Below are positions 5,673 to 11,094 of a stretch of 11,094 bases of DNA, piece after piece. The notes under the pieces were generated by a model that worked only from the letters and a program-made list of their open reading frames with translations, had not been told where the DNA came from and made no database searches. How positions within the stretch are numbered: the stretch's first letter is position 1; each line of letters starts with the position of its first letter. This DNA comes from Pseudomonadota bacterium (GTDB lineage Bacteria > Pseudomonadota > Alphaproteobacteria > Acetobacterales > Acetobacteraceae): the NCBI GenBank assembly GCA_021808985.1, contig JAKBAQ010000027.1, positions 1 to 11,094 of the forward strand, in the 5' to 3' direction. The translations under genes and the position numbers were made by a program.

Positions 5673-6039
5673 GTTTCGAGTGTCTGACCTTTCACTGGAA
5701 CTTATGCCAGTCAGAACGACATAATCATCCTCAATTGCCTCTTAAATGGCTGTTTTCCTGCGTGTTACCTCTATAGCGGAACTTCCGCTTTCGGCCCACT
5801 TCGCCAGAAAGCGAATGTCTGTTACCCGCTTTATTTGGTTTTGAGCGGACAGCACGTTTTCCCCTCCAACTCAGACAGCAGTTGTCGCGTAAGTTGTAAA
5901 CTATGCGGCAGTCTGCTGCTGCAAAATGGCGGCACGGTTTTTTCGGTTTTGTGGTGAGGGGGTGGCGGGTGGTTGGTTTTGATTCGAGAATTTTGGTGAT
6001 TATTCGAGGCGTTTTTCGATATGAGCGGGCGGGGTGGGG
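5673..6039. other. Intergenic region with palindromes and a skew change
   Basis: This 367-base gap holds no convincing gene. The GDPD promoter must lie at its left end, and nothing clearly marks the end of the dnaQ transcript at its right end. It contains the nested palindromes at 5775-5813. Two copies of ATTCGAG occur at 5982-5988 and 6002-6008, exactly 20 bases apart. Up to about 5.9 kb the composition is mixed; from about 5.93 kb the + strand turns into a G/T-rich tract with few C, and this G-over-C bias continues into dnaQ and beyond. A frame open on the + strand from 5903 is a by-product of that composition. Confidence 0.6.
5775..5813. repeat. Nested palindromes
   Basis: AGCGGAA C TTCCGCT (5775-5789) is a perfect 15-base dyad. 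Overlapping its right arm, CGCTTTC (5786-5792) pairs exactly with GAAAGCG (5807-5813) across 14 bases. Further GCTTT and AGCGGAC fragments follow to about 5850. Mutually exclusive hairpins of this kind occur in dispersed intergenic repeats; I cannot assign a family. Confidence 0.5.
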
Positions 6040-6711
6040 TTATTGGGTCCAGACCGGGTTTTTGAGTTTGGCGAGGAAGGTGGTGTGGGCGGTGAGGGTG
6101 GGGTCGTCCGGGGTGATGAGGCGGGGGGTGCGGGTGCTGGGGGGGTGGTATTGGGCGAAGGAGAGGGATTGCTCCGTCTCCAGGGTGAGGCCGCGCTGGC
6201 GGCCGCCGGTTAGCTCCACGTAGACTTCGGCCAGCAATTTACAGTCAAGCAGCGCGTTGTGGGTGGTGCGGGCGGAGAGGTCTATGCCGAAGCGGCGGCA
6301 GAGGGCGTCGAGGCTGTTGGGCATGCCGGGGAAGCGGGATTTGGCGAGGACCAGTGTGTCGACCATGCGGGCGCGGTCAAGCTTGGGGCGGCCGATGCGG
6401 GTGAGTTCGAAGTCGATGAAGGCGAAGTCAAACGGGGCGTTGTGGGCGACGAGCGGGGAGGCGGCGAAGAAATCCAGCATCTGGGCGGCGATGTCGGCGA
6501 ATTTTGGCTTGCCCTCGACATCGGCGTTGGTGATGCCGTGGACGCGGGTGCTCTCGGTGGGGATGTCGCGCTCAGGGTCGAGCAGGGCATGGAACTGCGC
6601 GCCGGTGGGAAGGTCGTTGATCAGCTCGATGGCGGCGATTTCAATGACGCGGTCGCCGGTCAAGGGTTCGAAGCCGGTGGTTTCGGTGTCAAACAAGACG
6701 CTGCGGGTCAT
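6040..6711 (-). CDS. dnaQ: DNA polymerase III epsilon subunit (3'-5' exonuclease)
   Basis: Proofreading exonuclease of the replicative polymerase, 223 residues, DEDDh family. The exonuclease motifs are all present: Exo I FDTETTGF with Asp8 and Glu10, Exo II HNAPFDFAFIDFE with Asp95, and Exo III THNALLDCKLLAEVY with His151 and Asp156. RRFGIDLSARTTHNALLD and the ELTGGRQRGL stretch are typical of alphaproteobacterial DnaQ. The C-terminal part (about 172-223) is the linker and tail that in E. coli binds the polymerase alpha subunit; it is poorly conserved here. The start ATG overlaps the coaE stop in ATGA, so translation is coupled to coaE, and dnaQ is the last gene of this set. The gene ends only two residues after a Trp, with a long noncoding gap behind it. 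Confidence 0.95.
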   Translation of the reverse strand: MTRSVLFDTETTGFEPLTGDRVIEIAAIELINDLPTGAQFHALLDPERDIPTESTRVHGITNADVEGKPKFADIAAQMLDFFAASPLVAHNAPFDFAFIDFELTRIGRPKLDRARMVDTLVLAKSRFPGMPNSLDALCRRFGIDLSARTTHNALLDCKLLAEVYVELTGGRQRGLTLETEQSLSFAQYHPPSTRTPRLITPDDPTLTAHTTFLAKLKNPVWTQ

Positions 6712-7292
6712 TTACGGAGATCCTGGATGATGCGCCGGACCGCCTGGAGGGCGACGAATTTCGACAGGCCGGTGGGGATGATGTGGTCGGCGCGGCGGCG
6801 CTTTTCGGCGTCGGGGGTTTGGCGGGCGATGATGGCCTCGATCTGCGCCAGAGGCAGGCCGCGCTTGCGGACGCGGGCGATTTGCACGTCTCGCGGGCAG
6901 GAGACGGTGAGGATGCGCTGGACGCGGCGGTGGCCGCCGGCCTCGAAGAGCAGGGGGATATCAAGCAGCACGGCGTGGCGGCGGGCGCGGCGGGCGGCGG
7001 CGCGGAATTTCCGCTCCTCCGCGTGGACCAGGGGGTGCATGATGGATTCCAGGCGGCGCATGGCGGCGTTGTTGCCCAGGACCAGGGCGCGGAGGCTGGC
7101 GCGGTTGAGCACGCCGTTTTGCACCGTGCCGGGGAAGGCGCTGGCCAGGGCGGGGATGGCGATGCCGTGCGGGGCTTGCAGGCGGTGCACCGCCTCGTCG
7201 GCGTTGAAGCAGGGGATGCCGTGGGCGGCGAACATGCGCGCCACGGTGGACTTGCCCATGCCGATGCCGCCGGTGAGGCCGAGGACGATCAT
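6708..7292 (-). CDS. coaE: Dephospho-CoA kinase
   Basis: Last enzyme of coenzyme A synthesis: it phosphorylates the ribose 3'-hydroxyl of dephospho-CoA using ATP. It has 194 residues, within the usual 190-210. Features: P-loop GGIGMGKST at 8-16, the substrate region FNADEAVHRL (29-38), LLDIPLLFEAG (109-119), and RQTPDAEKRRRADHIIPTG (158-176) with the lid arginines. The DAD commonly found in the substrate motif reads NAD here (Asn30, Asp32); the second Asp is kept, so I expect activity. The protein lies between aroE and dnaQ with ATGA overlaps on both sides, an order common in Alphaproteobacteria and a sign of one transcript. Confidence 0.95.
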   Translation of the reverse strand: MIVLGLTGGIGMGKSTVARMFAAHGIPCFNADEAVHRLQAPHGIAIPALASAFPGTVQNGVLNRASLRALVLGNNAAMRRLESIMHPLVHAEERKFRAAARRARRHAVLLDIPLLFEAGGHRRVQRILTVSCPRDVQIARVRKRGLPLAQIEAIIARQTPDAEKRRRADHIIPTGLSKFVALQAVRRIIQDLRK

Positions 7293-8116
7293 CCGCCGGC
7301 GACGATGCGGTAGAGCTCGTCATCGACCATGGGGGTGACGCCGAACCAGGCCTGAAACCCGGGAACGGCCTGGTGCAGGAGCATGCCGAGGCCGCTGACG
7401 GCGGCGAGGCCGAGGGCGCGGGCAGTTTTGATGAGGTCGGTCTCGAGGGGGGCGTAGATGATGTCAGCCACCGCGAGGGCGGGGGTGGCGGCTTTGAGGG
7501 ACATGTCCAGCGGTTCGTGATGGACCATGCCGAGGGAGGTGGTGTTCACCAGCAGGGCATGGTCGCCCAGGGCGGCGGCGCGGTATTCCCAGGGGAGGAC
7601 GTTGGCCGGCGGGAAGGCGGCGGCCAGGGCGATGGCGTTGCGCTCGGTGCGGTTGCAGAAGGTGATGGGAGCACCTTCGTCCTGCAGGGCGGCGGCGATG
7701 GCGCGGGCGGCGCCGCCGGCGCCCAGGATGAGCGCTGGGCCGGCGGCGGGGTTGACGCCGTGGGCGCGCAGGTTGGCGAGGAAGCCGTAGCCGTCGGTGT
7801 TGAAGCCCTCGATGCCGTTGCTGGTGAAGACCAGGGTGTTGACCGCGCCGATGCGCGCGGCCGCGGGGTCTAGGCGGGTGCAGAGGTCCATGACCGGGAC
7901 CTTGTGCGGGATGGTGACGTTGAGCCCGGCGAAACCGGCCTTGGCGAGGGCGGGGATGGTTTGCGCCAGGTCTGCCGGGCCGATGGGCAGGGGCAGGTAG
8001 GCGCCGTCAATGTCATGACGGTTCAGCCAGGTGCCGTGGAGCCTGGGGGAACGGGAGTGGGCAACTGGCCAGCCGGTGACGCCGGCGAGACGGGCGGAGC
8101 CTGAGAGGAGTCGCAT
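7289..8116 (-). CDS. aroE: Shikimate dehydrogenase
   Basis: NADPH-dependent reduction of 3-dehydroshikimate to shikimate, in aromatic amino acid synthesis; 275 residues, cytoplasmic. The substrate domain has GWPVAHSRSPRLH (15-27) and NVTIPHK with catalytic Lys72, plus AVNTL (91-95) and GFNTDGYGF with catalytic Asp108. The nucleotide domain has GAGGAARAI (132-140), the NADPH motif NRT, LVNTTSLGM, and the C-terminal GLGMLLHQAVPGFQAWFG. The start at 8116 gives a normal N-terminus but lacks a strong ribosome site, and it lies inside the end of the upstream GT87 gene, whose reading frame continues 94 bases into aroE. Downstream, its stop overlaps the coaE start in ATGA. Translation may rely on coupling to the upstream gene. 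Confidence 0.95.
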   Translation of the reverse strand: MRLLSGSARLAGVTGWPVAHSRSPRLHGTWLNRHDIDGAYLPLPIGPADLAQTIPALAKAGFAGLNVTIPHKVPVMDLCTRLDPAAARIGAVNTLVFTSNGIEGFNTDGYGFLANLRAHGVNPAAGPALILGAGGAARAIAAALQDEGAPITFCNRTERNAIALAAAFPPANVLPWEYRAAALGDHALLVNTTSLGMVHHEPLDMSLKAATPALAVADIIYAPLETDLIKTARALGLAAVSGLGMLLHQAVPGFQAWFGVTPMVDDELYRIVAGG

Positions 8117-9237
8117 GCGGGGACACCACCACGGCGCCAGGCGCTTGCCAAGAGCAGTACGAGGATGAGCGGGACGGCGTGCGCGTATCGCGGCGCCCAG
8201 GGCAGCAGGCCGGGGCCGAACCAGGCGAGGAAGAGGAGCACGGGCTCAAGCGGGGCGAAGCCGGTGCGCAGGCGGGATTCCACGATGAGCGCCACGGCCA
8301 GGGAGATGGCGAGGAGGTCGTAATCGTGCAGGTAGGGGCTGGCGAGGGCGGAGAGGATGAGCAGCGCCGGCACGGAGCGGGTTTGCGCGCCGGCGGCGAT
8401 GGCGGCCAGGGTGGCGGCGGCCTGGATGAGCAGGGCCGGATGCAGGCCGAGCGGGCGGGCCAGGGCGAAGACGCTGATGAGCCCGTTGGAGAAGGCGCGC
8501 GGATGGCCGGTGAGGAGCACGTTGGTCATGGCCGGGCTGGTGAAGTGGAGGAAGCCGTTCCAGGCCGCGGGGCCGAGGGCCTGGAGCGAGGCGGCGGCGA
8601 GCAGGGTGGCGGCCAGGGCGGCGTAGGCGAAGGCGGCGGGGGCGCGGCGCAGCAGGTGGAGCGGCAGCACGAGGCCGAGCTGGGGCTTGATGGTGGCGAG
8701 GCCGATGAGGATGCCGCCCAGGCGCGGGCGGCGCGCGCTGAGCAGCAGGCCGCCGCCGATGAGCGCCGTGAGCAGGGCGGCGTTCTGGTGTTCCAGCACG
8801 CTCTCCAGGCTGGCGGGGGCGAGCAGAACGGCGGCGGTGAACCACCAGGATTTTTGCGCGAGGCGCAGGGCGAGGGCGAGGGCGAGGAGGGAGAATGCAT
8901 CAAACGCCAGGACGGCGTGCCAGGGGGCGAGCCAGCCGAAGGCGGTGGCGAGCAGAAGGTAGGTGGGCGGGTAGCTCCACAGATGGTAGGGCAGTTTGCC
9001 GTATATGCCTTGCAGGAAGCTTTGGTAGGCGGTGTGGTCAAACAGGATGGGAAGCTGGTGGTTGAGGGCGAGGAAGCCGCCGGCCCAGAAATCCAGACCG
9101 TCGCGCAGGGCCTTGCCGGTGAGGCCGTGGCGCTCGCCCCAGATGATGGCGAAGCCCTCCAGGCAGGAGGGCAGCGCGCACAGCGCGACCAGCAGGGAGA
9201 GCTTGAGGCGGGCCGAGGTTTGACTAATCTGGTTCAT
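8023..9237 (-). CDS. GT87 / DUF2029 polytopic membrane glycosyltransferase
   Basis: An integral membrane protein of 404 residues with about ten hydrophobic segments, in the GT87 (DUF2029) family. Characterised members are mannosyltransferases that use polyprenyl-phosphate sugars on the outer face of the membrane; the substrate here is unknown. Seen: an N-terminal helix at about 12-33, the family acidic residue in GLDFWAGG (Asp49), YPPTYLLLA (89-97), LEHQNAALLTALIGGGLLL split as LEHQNAALL and TALIGGGLLL near 149-166, and RPRLGGILIGLATIKPQLG (170-188). The start at 9237 (MNQISQT) is preferred to the first start in frame at 9276, which would cross the argD dyad. The last 30 or so residues are Pro/Ser-rich, unlike a membrane protein, and are encoded within aroE in another frame; this tail may be an accidental extension after loss of an earlier stop. 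No other glycan genes are nearby. Confidence 0.85.
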   Translation of the reverse strand: MNQISQTSARLKLSLLVALCALPSCLEGFAIIWGERHGLTGKALRDGLDFWAGGFLALNHQLPILFDHTAYQSFLQGIYGKLPYHLWSYPPTYLLLATAFGWLAPWHAVLAFDAFSLLALALALRLAQKSWWFTAAVLLAPASLESVLEHQNAALLTALIGGGLLLSARRPRLGGILIGLATIKPQLGLVLPLHLLRRAPAAFAYAALAATLLAAASLQALGPAAWNGFLHFTSPAMTNVLLTGHPRAFSNGLISVFALARPLGLHPALLIQAAATLAAIAAGAQTRSVPALLILSALASPYLHDYDLLAISLAVALIVESRLRTGFAPLEPVLLFLAWFGPGLLPWAPRYAHAVPLILVLLLASAWRRGGVPACDSSQAPPVSPASPAGQLPTPVPPGSTAPG

Positions 9238-9251
9238 TTGCGCAGTATTCC

Positions 9252-9274
9252 GTGCTTTCCCGTCTAGAAAGCAC
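9252..9274. promoter_or_regulatory. Perfect inverted repeat between the GT87 gene and argD
   Basis: GTGCTTTC (9252-9259) and GAAAGCAC (9267-9274) are exact reverse complements separated by seven bases. They lie inside the only 41 bases between two divergent start codons, four bases before the argD ATG. It could be an operator for both genes or a leader hairpin; the right arm holds the only A/G-rich stretch (GAAAG) that could serve as the argD ribosome site, so folding would hide it. Confidence 0.5.
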
Positions 9275-9278
9275 AATC

Positions 9279-10472
9279 ATGATCGCCGCGCTAATGCCGA
9301 ACTACAACCGTGCCGACATTGCCTTCGCATATGGCGAGGGGGCGTGGCTGTTTGACGAGCGAGGGCGCAAGTTTCTCGATTTCGGGGCGGGAATCGCGAC
9401 CTCGTCGCTGGGGCATGGGCATCCGCATCTGGTGAATGCGATCGCCGAGCAGGCGGCGAAGGTGATCCATGTCTCCAACCTGTACCGGGTGCCGGGGGCG
9501 GAGCTGCTGGCGAAGCGGCTGGTTGAGGCGAGCTTCGCCGATTCGGTGTTCTTCTGTAACTCCGGGGCCGAGGCCAATGAGGGGCTGGTGAAGGCGATGC
9601 GCAAAACCTGCGCCGATGCCGGGCAGCCGGAGCGCTACCGGGTGATATGTTTTGAGGGTGCGTTCCACGGCCGCACGCTGGCGATGATCGCGGCGACCGG
9701 GAATGCGAAATATCTGGCCGGGTTCGGGCCGCTGGTGGATGGGTTCGACCATGTGGCGTTTGGCGATATCGCGGCGGTGCGCGCGGCGATTGGGCCGCAA
9801 ACCGCGGGGGTGCTGGTGGAGCCGGTGCAGGGCGAGGGCGGCGTGCGGCCGGCCGATGCCGGGTTTTTGCGGGCGCTGCGGGCGCTGTGCGATGAGCATG
9901 GCATTTTGCTGGGGCTGGACGAGGTGCAGTGCGGCATGGGGCGGACGGGACGGCTCTTTGCGCATGAATGGGCGGGGATTGAGCCGGATGTGATGTCCGT
10001 GGCCAAGGGGATTGGCGGCGGGTTTCCGATGGGGGCGGTGCTGGCGAAGGAGCGCGTGGCCAGGGCGCTGGTGCCGGGCAGCCATGGCACGACATTCGGC
10101 GGCAGCCCGCTGGCCGCGGCGGCGGGGAACGCGGTGCTGGATGTGATTCTGGCGCCGGGGTTTCTGGCCGCGGTGGAGGAGACGGGAGCGTATCTGGGTG
10201 AGGCGCTGGGCGGGCTGTGCGCGCGGTTTCCGGGCGTGTTCGAGGCCGTGCGCGGCGTGGGGCTGCTGCGCGGGCTGAAATGCGCGGTGGCCAATACTGA
10301 GGTGCAGGCGGCGGCGATGGAGGAAGGGTTGCTGACGGTGGCGGCGGGTGAGAATGTGTTGCGGCTGATACCGCCGCTGAGTGTGGGCGCGGCGGAGTGC
10401 GATGAGGCGCTGGCGCGGCTGGAGCGGGCGGCCGCGCGGTGCCTGGCGGCCAGGGAGGTTGCCGCGAAATGA
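9279..10472 (+). CDS. argD: Acetylornithine aminotransferase
   Basis: PLP-dependent class III aminotransferase that converts N-acetylglutamate semialdehyde and glutamate to N-acetylornithine and 2-oxoglutarate in arginine synthesis; some members also act in the succinyl-diaminopimelate step of lysine synthesis. It has 397 residues. Motifs in order: FLDFGAGIATSSLGHGHPH (32-50), FFCNSGAEANE (91-101) binding the PLP phosphate, FHGRT (129-133), VLVEPVQGEGG, LLGLDEVQCGMGRTG with the PLP-nitrogen Asp214, MSVAKGIGGGFPMGA with the Schiff-base Lys243, and GTTFGGSPLAAAAG. The ATG at 9279 (MIAALMPNYNRADIAF) matches the family N-terminus; a GTG at 9252 would place the inverted repeat in coding sequence, and 9294 is a less likely later start. 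Its stop overlaps argF in ATGA. The adjacent argF supports ArgD over other class III enzymes. Confidence 0.95.
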   Translation: MIAALMPNYNRADIAFAYGEGAWLFDERGRKFLDFGAGIATSSLGHGHPHLVNAIAEQAAKVIHVSNLYRVPGAELLAKRLVEASFADSVFFCNSGAEANEGLVKAMRKTCADAGQPERYRVICFEGAFHGRTLAMIAATGNAKYLAGFGPLVDGFDHVAFGDIAAVRAAIGPQTAGVLVEPVQGEGGVRPADAGFLRALRALCDEHGILLGLDEVQCGMGRTGRLFAHEWAGIEPDVMSVAKGIGGGFPMGAVLAKERVARALVPGSHGTTFGGSPLAAAAGNAVLDVILAPGFLAAVEETGAYLGEALGGLCARFPGVFEAVRGVGLLRGLKCAVANTEVQAAAMEEGLLTVAAGENVLRLIPPLSVGAAECDEALARLERAAARCLAAREVAAK

Positions 10473-11094
10473 GCGCGCTGCTGGAATTGCGGGCCAACGG
10501 GCCACGGCATTTTCTCGACCTGAAGGATTTTTCGGGCGCGGAGCTGCGCGCTCTGCTGGATTCGGCGGCGCGCTTCAAGGCCACGCGGCGCAACGGCAAG
10601 AAGCCGCTGGCGGGCAAGACGCTGGCGCTGATTTTTGAGAAACCCTCGACGCGGACGCGGGTTTCCTTCGAGGTGGCGATGCGCGAGCTGGGCGGGGATG
10701 TGATTGTGCTCTCCTCGCGGGATATGCAGATCGGCCGGGGGGAGACGATCGCCGATACGGCGCATGTGCTCTCACGCTACGTGCATGGGGTGATGCTGCG
10801 CACCGACCGCGCGGCCAAGCTGCATGAGTTCGCCCGCCATGCCGGCGTGCCGATCATCAACGGGCTGACCGAGCTTTCGCATCCTTGCCAGATCATGGCG
10901 GATATCATGACCTTCGAGGAGCATCGCGGGCCGATTGCCGGGCAGGTGGTGGCCTGGGTGGGGGATGGGAACAATGTCGCGGTTTCGATGATCGAGGCGG
11001 CGGCGCGCTTTGGCTTCACGCTGCGGCTGGCCTGCCCGGCGGGCTATTGGCCCAACCCGGCGGTGCTGGAATGGGCGCGCGAGGAAAAGGCGGA
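10469..11094 (+). CDS. argF: Ornithine carbamoyltransferase, 3' end cut by the window
   Basis: It transfers the carbamoyl group from carbamoyl phosphate to ornithine to form citrulline in arginine synthesis. The first 208 codons are present, out of about 300-310 in a complete protein. The carbamoyl-phosphate domain is complete: HFLDLKDFSGAELRALL (14-30), the signature FEKPSTRTRVSFE with STRTR at 60-64, QIGRGETIADTAHVLSRY (87-104), and TELSHPCQIMAD with HPCQ at 138-141. The ornithine domain begins with VAWVGDGNNVAVSM, then the window ends; the HCLP and SMG-loop motifs would lie beyond. It starts with ATGA overlapping the argD stop, so the pair is translationally coupled. In many Alphaproteobacteria hslO comes next, which cannot be seen here. 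Confidence 0.96.
   Translation, partial: MSALLELRANGPRHFLDLKDFSGAELRALLDSAARFKATRRNGKKPLAGKTLALIFEKPSTRTRVSFEVAMRELGGDVIVLSSRDMQIGRGETIADTAHVLSRYVHGVMLRTDRAAKLHEFARHAGVPIINGLTELSHPCQIMADIMTFEEHRGPIAGQVVAWVGDGNNVAVSMIEAAARFGFTLRLACPAGYWPNPAVLEWAREEKA

Noticed and set aside
5903..6223. Possible small gene on the + strand in the gap before dnaQ
   Set aside because: Most of it lies antisense to dnaQ and its composition (Arg, Val, Gly, Trp) follows from the G/T-rich strand; no ribosome site.
6259..7338. Long + strand open frame antisense to dnaQ and coaE
   Set aside because: Gly/Arg/Ala-rich shadow of two clearly conserved genes, with no motifs of its own.
8179..9267. Long + strand open frame antisense to the GT87 gene
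   Set aside because: Very rich in Gly, Glu and Gln, the expected antisense image of Leu/Ala-rich membrane helices.
9277..10765. Several long minus-strand open frames antisense to argD and argF
   Set aside because: Pro/Arg/Ala-rich low-complexity translations opposite two fully conserved enzymes.

Overview
The window looks like chromosomal DNA of an alphaproteobacterium, most likely an Acetobacteraceae-type organism (Acidiphilium/Acidocella relatives are a guess). This rests on high GC, on dnaQ-coaE-aroE and argD-argF gene orders that are common in Alphaproteobacteria, and on how the proteins read. No rRNA, tRNA, CRISPR array or intact insertion sequence was seen.

Left part (1 to about 5.9 kb), accessory in character. 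A DUF302 protein and a small SHOCT-domain membrane protein point right and end at a hairpin terminator. Facing them is an HPP-family membrane protein broken by a one-base frameshift in a run of eight G. Next come flavohemoglobin Hmp and a group III truncated hemoglobin, both leftward. They are divergent from nsrR (nitric-oxide-sensing Rrf2 repressor) and an overlapping DUF488/YeaO-family gene. The gap between globin and nsrR carries two dyads with NsrR-site architecture (11-1-11). I read this as a self-regulated nitric oxide detoxification locus. The HPP protein may add nitrite movement, because some HPP proteins are nitrite transporters. A glycerophosphodiester phosphodiesterase gene follows.

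A 367-base gap (5673-6039) with nested palindromes separates this from the right part. From about 5.93 kb to the end the + strand is strongly G-rich over C whichever strand is coding, and the left part does not share this. The right part is core metabolism. On the minus strand lies a tight set: a GT87 (DUF2029) membrane glycosyltransferase, aroE, coaE and dnaQ, with ATGA overlaps between the last three. Divergent from it are argD and argF (arginine synthesis, also joined by ATGA), argF running off the window. The 41-base gap between the GT87 gene and argD holds a perfect inverted repeat.

Most worth a second look: the twin NsrR-like operators and the globin/Hmp/DUF488/HPP grouping, the frameshifted HPP gene (possibly with a second shift near its N-terminus), the short cysteine spacing in NsrR, the 94-base overlap of the GT87 gene with aroE, and the abrupt skew change near 5.93 kb.
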